Assembly: GCA_024235015.1 (NCBI GenBank)
Contig: JACKNG010000005.1
Span: forward strand, 463,705-527,704
Direction: 5' to 3'
Source: Gammaproteobacteria bacterium
GTDB lineage: Bacteria > Pseudomonadota > Gammaproteobacteria > Ga0077536
Length of the DNA stretch: 64,000 nucleotides
Below are positions 8,101 to 16,826 of this stretch, in pieces. Position numbers and translations under genes: made by a program. Within the stretch, counting starts at the first letter, position 1. Each line of letters starts with the position of its first letter. The notes under the pieces are model-generated. The model was not told where the DNA came from, ran no database searches, and worked only from the letters and a program-made list of their open reading frames with translations.

Positions 8101-9882
8101 ATGGCCGCGTCGCCGCAAGAACTCCGCCTGCCCGAGCGCGTCGGCCGCTACGAGATCGAGCGTCTGCTCGGACGCGGCGCCCAGGGCGCCGTGCTGCTCG
8201 CCCGCGATGCAGAGCTCGACCGCTCGGTAGCGCTCAAGCTGCTCAAGCGCGACCCACACAACGAACCCGGCACCCTCGTCAGCGAGGCACGCATCGTCAG
8301 CCGCCTGCAGCATCCGAACATCGTCACCCTGCACGACGTCGGCAACTACAACGGCTGCAACTACCTCGTGTTCGAATACATCGAGGGCCTGTCGCTGAAA
8401 GCGCTGATCGACAACGAAGGCGCCCTGCCCTTCGCGCGCTGCGTGATCCTGATGAGCCAGATACTCGCCGGCGTCGCCTACCTCCATGAACACGACATCA
8501 TTCATCGGGACCTGAGCCCGGCCAACATCCTGATCAGCCGCGACGGGGTGCCCAAGGTCACCGATTTCGGCATCTCGGTCCTGCGCCAGTCGCTCGACCC
8601 GAACACCGACAGCAGCGCTGCCGGAACCCTGCGCTACATGGCGCCCGAAGCCTTCCTCGAGCAGCCGCCGAGTCAGGCCGTCGACGTTTTCACCCTGGCT
8701 TCGATCTTCTACGAGATGCTCACCGGTCGCCGGCTGTTCGACGGCGACGGCCCCGGCGACATCATCAACGAGATCATGCATGGTCCGGCCGTCGACATGA
8801 GCGCACGCGGCTTCGACGTCGACGCCCGCATCGCACGCATCATAGAACAGGCCTCGCGGCGCGATCCCGCGACGCGCTATCCCAGCGCGCGCGAGATGAA
8901 GAACGAGCTCGACGCATTCCGCCTGCCGCGCCAGGAAAACGACCCCGATGCCGACGTGCACAGCACGGTGGAGTTCCTGCTGCGGCGCATGAGCTTCAAA
9001 CGCGGCTTTTCGTCGCTGTCGCAGCACGTCGGACAATTGCTCGAAATCGCCTCGGAAGACTCGCTGGCCCCGGCCGAGCGCCTGGTCAACATCATCGCCA
9101 AGGACGTGACCCTCAGCCAGCGGGTACTGACCATGGCCAACTCGGCCTATTACGGCAAGGGCGAGATCACCGCGCTGGGTCGCGCCATCGTCCTGCTCGG
9201 CCTCGACCAGGTGCGCATGTGCATCATCGGTGTCCTCCTCGAGAACGAGTTCGAGGCCGGATCGACCCTGCTGCGACAAGCCATGGCGTTGTCCTTCCAC
9301 AGTGCCGCGCTGGCCAAGGCCCTGGCCCCGGCGTTCGGCATCCGCAGCCGCCCGGAAGCCTTCAGCTGCGCCATGTTCCACGACCTCGGCCGCCTGCTGA
9401 CCATCCACTACTTCGGCGAGGAACACGCCGAGATCCTCGACCGCGCCGCGCGCCTGCACTGCGACGAACTGACCGCCTCGCGCCAGGTCCTCGGCATCGC
9501 CTACCATGAACTCGGCGCCGCCGTCGGTCTGCAGTGGAAGCTGGGCCCCACCCTGGTTGGCGCAATGAAACCCCTGCCCCGCGGCGTTGCCGAAATGCCC
9601 GCCACGGAAGCCGAGCGACAACGCCTCTGCGCAGGGTTCGCCAATGCCGTCAGTCGCATCCGCTACGAGCACGATTCGCCCGATTACCGCGACGTCATGC
9701 TGGCCGACGTCGCGCACCGGGTGGGGCCGGTGGCCTGCCTCGACCCGGCGGAATTCGACGCTGCCCTGCGCGAAAGCGCCGCGTTGACGGCGCAGTACGC
9801 GCGCCTTCTGCGCATCCCGGTCGAAGACGGCTCGGGCATCGCGCGGCTGGTCACGACGGAGAACTGGGCCGGGGCCGCTTAG
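8101..9882 (+). CDS. Ser/Thr protein kinase fused to an HDOD domain
   Basis: 593 residues. The N-terminal Hanks-type kinase (about 15-275) has the glycine loop GRGAQGAV (24-31), Lys46, catalytic HRDLSPANIL (Asp137) and DFG (155-157). After a short linker comes an HDOD domain (about 300-495; KRGFSSLSQHVGQLLEIA, KDVTLSQRVLTMANSAYYG, and FHDLGRLL at 426-433). HDOD domains resemble HD phosphohydrolases without the full metal site and usually occur in signalling or motility regulators. No transmembrane segment is evident, so the protein should be cytoplasmic. A kinase output domain coupled to HDOD is uncommon. The start is the ATG at 8101; I see no strong ribosome-binding site. Confidence 0.9.
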   Translation: MAASPQELRLPERVGRYEIERLLGRGAQGAVLLARDAELDRSVALKLLKRDPHNEPGTLVSEARIVSRLQHPNIVTLHDVGNYNGCNYLVFEYIEGLSLKALIDNEGALPFARCVILMSQILAGVAYLHEHDIIHRDLSPANILISRDGVPKVTDFGISVLRQSLDPNTDSSAAGTLRYMAPEAFLEQPPSQAVDVFTLASIFYEMLTGRRLFDGDGPGDIINEIMHGPAVDMSARGFDVDARIARIIEQASRRDPATRYPSAREMKNELDAFRLPRQENDPDADVHSTVEFLLRRMSFKRGFSSLSQHVGQLLEIASEDSLAPAERLVNIIAKDVTLSQRVLTMANSAYYGKGEITALGRAIVLLGLDQVRMCIIGVLLENEFEAGSTLLRQAMALSFHSAALAKALAPAFGIRSRPEAFSCAMFHDLGRLLTIHYFGEEHAEILDRAARLHCDELTASRQVLGIAYHELGAAVGLQWKLGPTLVGAMKPLPRGVAEMPATEAERQRLCAGFANAVSRIRYEHDSPDYRDVMLADVAHRVGPVACLDPAEFDAALRESAALTAQYARLLRIPVEDGSGIARLVTTENWAGAA

Positions 9883-10074
9883 CGGCAAGGTCTCCGGCGG
9901 CGCCGCTCCCGCCACGTCGCGTGTCCGCCGACGCACGAGCACGGCGCCGGCAGCACAGGCACGAGCCTGTTCCCCCAGCGGTCGGCCACCGGCAAGCACC
10001 GGCTTGGATGGTCAGCTCCTGATGGTAGCCGAGGTAACCGCGACGCCTGTCGCGGGCTCGCCGTCAGACAAGAA

Positions 10075-10097
10075 AAAGCCCGGTCGAACCGGGCTTT
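10075..10097 (-). terminator. Rho-independent terminator of the tRNA cluster
   Basis: Hairpin AAAGCCCGGT-tcg-ACCGGGCTTT followed on the minus strand by TTTTTCTT. It lies 34 bases beyond tRNA-Lys, the last gene of the minus-strand tRNA operon. It may also slow plus-strand transcription from the kinase gene. Confidence 0.8.
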
Positions 10098-10130
10098 CTG
10101 CGCGCCCCGGGAACCGAACGGGGCAAGAGA

Positions 10131-10206
<76 letters not shown>

Positions 10207-10256
10207 GTCTGAGCGGGACCCGGCGGCGCGCCCGCGGCGCGCCAGCCGTCAAAAAA

Positions 10257-10333
10257 TGGGGTGGACGATGGGGATCGAACCCACGACATCAGGAGCCACA
10301 ATCCTGTGCTCTACCAACTGAGCTACGCCCACC
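10257..10333 (-). tRNA. tRNA-His (GTG)
   Basis: Anticodon GTG in loop TTGTGGC, acceptor GTGGGCG paired with CGTCCAC, T-arm GGTTCGATCCC, and 3' CCCA. The extra G at -1 (base 10333) is encoded opposite discriminator C73, as expected for tRNA-His. Confidence 0.97.
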
Positions 10334-10440
10334 AGTGAAGCCATAAGCCGGAAACCGTCTGCCTCGAAGCGCTGCAGAAGAAACGGCCTTGTGGCGTGCC
10401 GCATCCTGGAGCTGCTCGAGGCATAGCCTATCGCAACGTT

Positions 10441-10517
10441 TGGCGCGCCTGGCAGGATTCGAACCTGCTACCCTCGGCTTAGAAGGCCGATGCTCTATCC
10501 ACATGAGCTACAGGCGC
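10441..10517 (-). tRNA. tRNA-Arg (TCT)
   Basis: 77-nt cloverleaf with acceptor GCGCCTG, anticodon TCT in loop CTTCTAA, T-arm GGTTCGAATCC and encoded CCA. Second member of the minus-strand tRNA cluster. Confidence 0.97.
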
Positions 10518-10594
10518 ACGAGCCGGGGCCGCCGAGCGTCGTGCCGGCCGGCCCGAACTCGTATTCGTTCGTGCCGCACAGCTCCTCAGCTCAG

Positions 10595-10671
<77 letters not shown>

Positions 10672-10887
10672 GTGTGTCGTCCGAATCGAAACCGACCTCA
10701 CGGGAGCGGCGATGATACGCAGGCGCCCCCGGAGCGTCAACGCGCGCGACTACGCCGTCAGGCGCTTGCGCCGATCGGAACGCCCCGGCACCATGGCGGC
10801 CCTGCCGTCGGCGGATCCGGTCGCGCCTGTGGGGCGGCGGCCGGCACACGTCCGACCGTTTTTCGTGCCATCCCTGCGGAGCCCGCC

Positions 10888-11391
10888 ATGACCTGTGTGA
10901 CCCTCGAAACCACCCTCGGCAACATCAAGCTCGAACTCGACGAGCAAGCCGCCCCGGAAACCGCACGGAACTTCCTCGAATACGTCGAGAGCGGGTTCTA
11001 CGACGGCACGATTTTCCATCGCGTGATCAACGGCTTCATGATCCAGGGCGGCGGCATGGACCGCGACATGAAACAGAAATCGACCCGCGCACCGATCAAG
11101 AACGAGGCCAACAATGGGCTCAGCAACGAGAACGGCACCATCGCCATGGCACGTACCTCGGACCCGCACTCGGCCACCGCGCAGTTCTTCATCAACGTGA
11201 AGGACAACGACTTCCTCGATCACACCAGCGAGAGCAGCCAGGGCTGGGGCTACTGCGTGTTCGGCAAGGTCGTCGAGGGCATGGACACGGTCGACGCAAT
11301 CAAGGCGGTCGCGACCGGCAGTCACGGTCCCCACCAGGACGTCCCGCGCGAAGCCGTCGAGATCAAGAAAGCCACCGTCGCCGCCGACTGA
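10888..11391 (+). CDS. ppiB: cyclophilin-type peptidyl-prolyl cis-trans isomerase
   Basis: 167 residues, lacking a signal peptide, so the cytoplasmic PpiB type. Cyclophilin signatures are clear: FHRVINGFMIQGG (43-55) with catalytic Arg46 or the adjacent residue, MARTSDPHSATAQFFINV, and the FGKVVEGMDTVD block. It catalyses proline isomerisation in protein folding. The ATG at 10888 gives MTCVTLETTLGNIKLEL, the standard start; the frame stays open upstream across the tRNA-Pro gene but that part is not coding. lpxH follows 22 bp downstream, as in many gammaproteobacteria. Confidence 0.96.
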   Translation: MTCVTLETTLGNIKLELDEQAAPETARNFLEYVESGFYDGTIFHRVINGFMIQGGGMDRDMKQKSTRAPIKNEANNGLSNENGTIAMARTSDPHSATAQFFINVKDNDFLDHTSESSQGWGYCVFGKVVEGMDTVDAIKAVATGSHGPHQDVPREAVEIKKATVAAD

Positions 11392-11413
11392 GCCGGTCAG
11401 GGCGCGGGCCGCG

Positions 11414-12148
11414 ATGGCGACCCTGTTCGTCTCCGACCTGCACCTGAGCGCAGCTCGTCCTGACAAACTCGAGCTGTTCCGCGCCTTCGCCGCGCGCGCC
11501 GCCACCTGTGCGGACGCGCTCTACATCCTCGGCGACCTCTTCGAAGTGTGGATCGGCGACGACGACGACGACGCCACCCACCGCCTCGTCCTCGAAGCCC
11601 TCGCCGCGCTCAGCGCGTCCGGGGTCACGGTCGGTTTCATGCCCGGCAACCGCGATTTCCTCTGCGGCGCGGCCTTTGCCGCGCGCAGCGGGGTAAACCT
11701 GCTGCCGGACTTTGCCATCATCGAACTGGCCGGCGAGCGCGCCGTGCTCACCCACGGCGACCTGCTGTGCACGCAGGATCTCAAGTACCAGCGCTTCCGT
11801 CGCATCGTGCGCAACCCGCTGCTGCAACGTGGTTTCCTGGCGACCCCGCTGGGCTGGCGGCGACGCATCGCCAGCGGGACGCAGAGCCGTACCCGCGCCT
11901 CGATGGCGCGCAAGCCGGAACACATCATGGATGTCGAACCCGCGGCGGTTTGCACGGTCCTGCGCGAGCACGACGCCACCTTGTTGATTCATGGCCATAC
12001 CCACCGGCCGGGCTTGCACGAAATCGTGGTGGACGGTCAGCACTGCCGCCGCCTCGTCCTCGGCGACTGGTACGAACAGGACGACGTCGCCATCCACGCC
12101 GACGGCACGCTCACGCGCCTGCGCATCGCCGAGTTCCTGGCCCCCTGA
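11414..12148 (+). CDS. lpxH: UDP-2,3-diacylglucosamine diphosphatase
   Basis: Lipid A pathway enzyme that hydrolyses UDP-2,3-diacylglucosamine to lipid X and UMP at the inner membrane. The metal-binding calcineurin-like motifs are present: Asp8 and His10 (SDLHLS), GDLFEVWIGDD (Asp41), GNRD (Asn79-Arg80) and the C-terminal HGHTHRPG. The 244-residue length is normal. It is paired with the cyclophilin gene just upstream. It ends in FLAP 11 bp before the end of the convergent ampE gene. Confidence 0.96.
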   Translation: MATLFVSDLHLSAARPDKLELFRAFAARAATCADALYILGDLFEVWIGDDDDDATHRLVLEALAALSASGVTVGFMPGNRDFLCGAAFAARSGVNLLPDFAIIELAGERAVLTHGDLLCTQDLKYQRFRRIVRNPLLQRGFLATPLGWRRRIASGTQSRTRASMARKPEHIMDVEPAAVCTVLREHDATLLIHGHTHRPGLHEIVVDGQHCRRLVLGDWYEQDDVAIHADGTLTRLRIAEFLAP

Positions 12149-12159
12149 GACGCGGGCGC

Positions 12160-13035
12160 TCAGGCGGCGAGGGCGACCACCGCGATGATCAGCAGCCACA
12201 CCACCAACCCGCGTCGCAACAGCGCGAGCATCTGGTTGAGACGGTAGAGCCGCGGTTCGCCGCCGATGACCTCGTGCACGCGACCGTAGTCGGTCGCGGC
12301 CAGCGCGGCGCGCGCCACCAGTTCGCGGCTGCGACCCCAGCGCAGGAAGCCCACCGCACGCGCCGCGTCGAGCACCGGTACCAGGGTCCCGGCGAGTCCC
12401 AGGGCGACCACGCTGAGGCGCGCCGGCAGGTAATCCAGGCCCTCGCGCAAATCGGCCAGCAGGCGCATCGCATCGTCGTCGAGCCCGGCCGCCCGGCGCA
12501 GGTTGCTGACCAGGCGACAAACCACGGCGCCGACCGGGCCGGCGACCAGGAACCAGAACACCGGCAGGTACCAGGCGCGCGCGGCGGCCAGTGCCAGCGC
12601 GGCCAGTTCGGCGCGCCCGCCGTCGAACTCCGCATCACCGCTGGCCGCGCCGAGTTCGAGGGCGTCTCCCTCGTGCAGATAATGCGGCCGGCGAGTGCCG
12701 TCGCCAGCGAGCAGCAGGCGATGACAGTCCACCTCGGCGGCGAGATCCTCGGGGCCGAGCATGAGCACGAACACCGCCAGCGCGAACGCGTGGCCGAGAA
12801 CGGCGGAAAAATCGTGCAGTAACACGCTGACCAACAGCACCGCCAGCCCCGGCAGCCCGACGATGGTGACAACCGCGAGTGCGCCGCGCCAGGCTTCCCA
12901 CCCGCCGCACACACGCTCGATCCAGGCCAGCCACTCGAAACTCCAGCGCGTGGTGCGCCATGCCGCCACGCCGCCGACGACGAATTCGACGGTGACCCCG
13001 GCGAGGATGAGCAGGAAATGAATGACCGGGCTCAT
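12160..13035 (-). CDS. ampE: AmpE-like inner membrane protein
   Basis: 291 residues. Hydrophobic segments near 1-25, 50-80, 150-180 and 270-290 fit the AmpE/CobD-like membrane family; E. coli AmpE is 284 residues. AmpE accompanies AmpD and has been proposed to sense muropeptide-related signals, but its biochemical role is unclear. The ATG at 13035 overlaps the ampD stop (ATGA), so the two are translationally coupled. An in-frame open stretch upstream inside ampD is not coding. Confidence 0.9.
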   Translation of the reverse strand: MSPVIHFLLILAGVTVEFVVGGVAAWRTTRWSFEWLAWIERVCGGWEAWRGALAVVTIVGLPGLAVLLVSVLLHDFSAVLGHAFALAVFVLMLGPEDLAAEVDCHRLLLAGDGTRRPHYLHEGDALELGAASGDAEFDGGRAELAALALAAARAWYLPVFWFLVAGPVGAVVCRLVSNLRRAAGLDDDAMRLLADLREGLDYLPARLSVVALGLAGTLVPVLDAARAVGFLRWGRSRELVARAALAATDYGRVHEVIGGEPRLYRLNQMLALLRRGLVVWLLIIAVVALAA

Positions 13036-13586
13036 CGCGCCAGGGCCGCGCGCAAGCGGGCCCAGTCGAAACACGGCCCCGGATCGGACTTGCGTCCCGG
13101 CGCGATGTCGCTGTGACCGACCACGCGATCGCCGTCGAGCACCGGGTAGTGCGCGCGCAGCGTCGCCAGCAACGCGCCAAGCGTGGCGTACTGGCCGTCG
13201 GTGAAGGCGAGCGCATCGCAACCTTCGAGTTCGATGCCAACGGAGAAGTCGTTACAGGCTTCGCGCCCCCGCCAGCAGGAACGGCCGGCGTGCCAGGCGC
13301 GCGCCGCACAGGACACGAACTGGGTCAGGGCGCCGTCGCGGCCGATGAGAAAATGCGCCGACACCCGCAGCGCACGCAGACCGTCGAAATAGGCATGGGC
13401 GGCGTGATCGAGGCGGCCGAGGAAGAGATCCTCGACGCAACCCGTGCCGAACTGTCCCGGCGGCAGGCTGATGGCATGGATCACCACCAGTTCCACGCTT
13501 GCCGCGGCGGGCCGCGCGTCGCAGTGGGGTGAAGGCCGGTGACGGGCACCGCGGAGCCAGCCGTGCTCGAACGTCGCCGCGTTCAC
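13032..13586 (-). CDS. ampD: 1,6-anhydro-N-acetylmuramyl-L-alanine amidase AmpD
   Basis: Cytoplasmic zinc amidase that removes the peptide from anhydromuropeptides during cell-wall recycling. Zinc ligands His37 (VVIHAIS), His158 (GHSDIAPGRKSDPG) and Asp168 keep the spacing of E. coli AmpD (34/154/164). 184 residues. First gene of the ampD-ampE pair; ATGA overlap with ampE. Confidence 0.97.
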   Translation of the reverse strand: MNAATFEHGWLRGARHRPSPHCDARPAAASVELVVIHAISLPPGQFGTGCVEDLFLGRLDHAAHAYFDGLRALRVSAHFLIGRDGALTQFVSCAARAWHAGRSCWRGREACNDFSVGIELEGCDALAFTDGQYATLGALLATLRAHYPVLDGDRVVGHSDIAPGRKSDPGPCFDWARLRAALAR

Positions 13587-13642
13587 GGCCGCGACCCCGC
13601 GCCCGCGACAGGCCGGCCGGCTTGTTCGGCCGATGCGTGCAT

Positions 13643-14641
13643 TCAGGCCGGTCGGGCCAGCACCAGTGAGAATTTGAGCCCCGCAGACTCGTAGTGGCGG
13701 TCGACCTCGAATCCGGTTTCGACCAACAGCTCCTCGAGTGCGGCGCGGGTGAACTTGCAGCTGATCTCGGTGAGGATGTTGTCGCCTTCGTGGAACTCGA
13801 GCGCGCCGTCGAAACCATCGAGACGCACTACCTGGTTGCGCATGGCGATGAGATGCATCTCGATGCGCGACTCCAGCGGGTTGAAGTGCGCATAGTGCTC
13901 GAATCCCCCGAGGTCGAAATCCGCGCCGAGCTCGCGGTTCAGCACGCGCAGCACGTTGAGATTGAATTCCGCGGTGAGGCCGGCGTCGTCGTTGTAGGCG
14001 GCGTGCAGCACGTCGGGTTCCTTGACCCGGTCGGCGCCGATCAGCAGGCTGTCGCCCGCGCTCATCGTGGTACGCACCTCGCGCAGGAAATCGCGCGCGT
14101 CGCCGGGCGCGAAGTTGCCGATCGTCCCGCCCAGGAAGACCACGAGATTGCGTCCCTCGCGACGCGGCAGGTTGCCCAGTCCCGCGGTGTAGTCACCGAC
14201 CAGCGGGCGCACGTCCAGCCACTGGTAATCGACGCTCAGCGCCTCGCCGCTGATGACCAGGATTTCGTCGCAGACGTCGACCGGGGCATACAACGGGTGA
14301 CAGCCCATGCGATCGCAGGCGTCGAGCAGGTGACGGGTCTTGCGCGAGGTACCGCTGCCGAGTTCGACGATGCGCGCCGGCTGGCTGTGGCCAATGACCT
14401 CGCCGGCGATTTCCTCCAGCAGGGCGCTCTCGGTGCGCGTCGGGTAGTACTCCGGGACGTCGCAGATGCGATCGAACAGCAGCGAGCCGCGTTCGTCGTA
14501 GAAATATTTCGGCGGCAGACTGCGCGGTGCGCTGAACAGGCCGCGCGCGACGTCCTCGGACAAGCTGGAAACGGGTCGCGTCGGCCGCATCGCTGCGCAG
14601 GCAATGCGGGGGGTGGCTGCTGTGTTCAGGGTCGGTTGCAT
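13643..14641 (-). CDS. egtD: L-histidine N-alpha-methyltransferase (EgtD family)
   Basis: SAM-dependent methyltransferase of 332 residues. The family makes hercynine, the first intermediate of ergothioneine. Family blocks are present: PPKYFYDERGSLLFDRI (43-59), YYPTRTESALL, the SAM motif ELGSGTSRKTRHLL (93-106), and FLGGTIGNFAPGDA. I start at ATG 14641 (MQPTLNTAATPRIA); an open frame runs 63 codons further upstream but gives low-complexity sequence. No egtB sulfoxide synthase lies next to it, which is unusual, so the product could be hercynine or another methylated histidine. It lies upstream of ampD on the same strand. Confidence 0.88.
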   Translation of the reverse strand: MQPTLNTAATPRIACAAMRPTRPVSSLSEDVARGLFSAPRSLPPKYFYDERGSLLFDRICDVPEYYPTRTESALLEEIAGEVIGHSQPARIVELGSGTSRKTRHLLDACDRMGCHPLYAPVDVCDEILVISGEALSVDYQWLDVRPLVGDYTAGLGNLPRREGRNLVVFLGGTIGNFAPGDARDFLREVRTTMSAGDSLLIGADRVKEPDVLHAAYNDDAGLTAEFNLNVLRVLNRELGADFDLGGFEHYAHFNPLESRIEMHLIAMRNQVVRLDGFDGALEFHEGDNILTEISCKFTRAALEELLVETGFEVDRHYESAGLKFSLVLARPA

Positions 14642-14906
14642 ATGCGATACTCGCGCGCCTTCGACAGACCCCGGGGCTGCTGTCACCAGTCGCCTGCCAA
14701 GGCCGTCCACGGATAATTCTGAAGAAGCGCGCGGGCGGGCCCTGGGCTTACTCGCGTCGCTCGGGAACCACAGTGTATATGAGACGAATGGGCATCCCGG
14801 GTAACGCGCAACAGGACCAGCGGGCGACACTGCGACTCGTTCAGGTTCGAGCCTAGGTTAGCACCCGCGCCCGCAAGTTACACGGCACCCTCCTCCGCCT
14901 ACGATC

Positions 14907-15449
14907 ATGTCCACGCACAAGACGGGTTCGACGATGTACGTGCTCGCCGTGGCCGGCCTGATCGCGCTACTCACCTGGCTGTTCTCCGACCGCATCGCCG
15001 AGCAACGCAATCCCAACCGCGAGGTGATGTCCACGCGCACCAGCGGCGGCGCCGCACGGGTCGTACTGCTGCGCAACCGCGCCGGCCACTACGTCGCCAG
15101 CGGTCGCATCGAGGATGTCGCTGCCGAGTTCATCGTCGATACCGGCGCCACGGACGTCGCCGTCTCGGCCGACATCGCCGACGCCGCCGGCCTGCGCCGT
15201 GGACAGCCCCGCGCGGTGGCCACTGCCAACGGCCAGGCCATCGCCTACACCACGCGCATCGGCCGCGTTCAACTCGGTGACATCGTCGAACATGACGTGC
15301 CCGCGACCATCGTGCCCAACATGGGCGACATCCAGGTGTTGCTCGGCATGAGCTTCCTGTCGCGCCTCGATTTCCGCCAGCGCGGCGATCGCCTCGAACT
15401 CGAACAACGTCCCGGCGTCGCGCCGCGCGGCGACCCGAACGCCCTGTAG
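14907..15449 (+). CDS. retropepsin-like clan AA aspartic protease, membrane anchored
   Basis: 180 residues. One N-terminal transmembrane helix (about 9-27) is followed by a single retropepsin-like domain with the active-site motif FIVDTGATDVAVS (Asp78) and the C-terminal VLLGMSFLSRLDF block. This is the bacterial TIGR02281-type family, presumed to act as a dimer on the periplasmic side. Substrates are unknown. The AGCS symporter gene starts five bases after the stop, so the two are probably co-transcribed. Confidence 0.9.
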   Translation: MSTHKTGSTMYVLAVAGLIALLTWLFSDRIAEQRNPNREVMSTRTSGGAARVVLLRNRAGHYVASGRIEDVAAEFIVDTGATDVAVSADIADAAGLRRGQPRAVATANGQAIAYTTRIGRVQLGDIVEHDVPATIVPNMGDIQVLLGMSFLSRLDFRQRGDRLELEQRPGVAPRGDPNAL

Positions 15450-15454
15450 ACGCC

Positions 15455-16822
15455 ATGACCCTGACCACCCTCGAAGCCTGGCTGCATGCCCTCAGCGGCA
15501 TGCTGTGGAGCGAGTACTGCCTGATCCCCCTGCTCGCCGGGGTCGGCATCTACCTGACCATCGCGCTGCGCGCCTTCACCTGGCGCAACCTGCTGCGTGC
15601 GTTCACCCTGCTGTGGCGCGGCCGCCGCCACAACCCGCACGAGAGCGGCGAGATTTCGCCCTTCCAGGCGCTGATGACGGCGCTCGCCGCCACCGTCGGT
15701 ACCGGCAACATCGCCGGCGTCGCCACCGCCATCGGCTTGGGCGGCCCGGGCGCGGTGTTCTGGATGTGGATCATCGCGCTGTTCGGCATGGCCACGAAGT
15801 ACAGCGAGGCGGTGCTGGCGGTGCGCTACCGCGAGGTCGACGACCTCGGCAACTACGTCGGCGGTCCGATGTACTACATCCGCAACGGCCTCGGCCGCGG
15901 CTGGGCCTGGCTGGCCGCGGCCTTCGCGCTGTTCGGCATGACCGCCGCCTTCGGCATCGGCAACATGGTGCAGGCGAACTCGGTCGCCGATGTGCTCGGC
16001 ACCCATTTCGGCGTGCCCACGGTGGCGACCGGCGCGGTCGCCGCGGCCCTCACCGCGGCAGTGGTCATCGGCGGCGTGCGTCGCATCGCGACGGTGGCGG
16101 GCGCGGTGGTGCCGTCGATGGCGCTGCTCTACGTCGGCATCGCCCTGGTCATCCTGTTGCTCAACATCGAAGCCGTGCCGGCGGCGCTGGGCCTGATCGT
16201 CGAACGCGCCTTCGAACCGGCCGCCGCCGGTGGCGCCGGGCTGTGGGTGGCAATGCGCTGGGGCTTCGCCCGCGGCTGTTTTTCCAACGAGGCCGGCCTC
16301 GGCAGCGCGGCCATCGCCCATGCCGCCGCGCGCACCCACAACGCCGTCGAGCAGGGCATGATCGCCATGCTCGGCACCTTCATCGACACCGTCGTCATCT
16401 GCACCATGACGGCCCTGGTCATCATCGTCACCGGCGCCTGGCTCGGCCCCGACGAGGGTGCGGCGCTGTCGGCCAGCGCCTTCGCGCTCGGCGTCGGCGA
16501 CATCGGCGCCCCGGTGGTCGGCATCGCGCTGGCGCTGTTCGCCTTCACCACCGTGATCGGCTGGAGCTACTACGGCGAACGCTGCGCCGAGTACCTGTTC
16601 GGCACCCGCGTCATCAACGGTTACCGGGTCGTCTGGGTGATCGCGGTGTTCCTCGGCGCGGTATTCAAGCTCGACGTCGTGTGGGCGCTGGCCGACATCA
16701 CCAACGGCCTGATGGCCCTGCCCAACCTGCTCGCCCTCGCCCTGCTCAGTCCCGTGGTCGTCAACATGACCCGGGACAGCCGGGCGCGCGGGCTGCCGCG
16801 TCAATCGACCCCACGGAACTGA
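15455..16822 (+). CDS. sodium:alanine symporter family (AGCS) transporter
   Basis: 455 residues, about ten or eleven hydrophobic helices. The AGCS family signature TVGTGNIAGVATAIGLGGPG is near residues 76-95, and AMRWGFARGCFSNEAGLGSAAIAHAAA is the second conserved block. The family co-transports alanine or glycine with sodium. It follows the aspartic protease by five bases and precedes nadC by four, suggesting one operon, although the functions are not obviously related. Confidence 0.95.
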   Translation: MTLTTLEAWLHALSGMLWSEYCLIPLLAGVGIYLTIALRAFTWRNLLRAFTLLWRGRRHNPHESGEISPFQALMTALAATVGTGNIAGVATAIGLGGPGAVFWMWIIALFGMATKYSEAVLAVRYREVDDLGNYVGGPMYYIRNGLGRGWAWLAAAFALFGMTAAFGIGNMVQANSVADVLGTHFGVPTVATGAVAAALTAAVVIGGVRRIATVAGAVVPSMALLYVGIALVILLLNIEAVPAALGLIVERAFEPAAAGGAGLWVAMRWGFARGCFSNEAGLGSAAIAHAAARTHNAVEQGMIAMLGTFIDTVVICTMTALVIIVTGAWLGPDEGAALSASAFALGVGDIGAPVVGIALALFAFTTVIGWSYYGERCAEYLFGTRVINGYRVVWVIAVFLGAVFKLDVVWALADITNGLMALPNLLALALLSPVVVNMTRDSRARGLPRQSTPRN

Positions 16823-16826
16823 CCAC

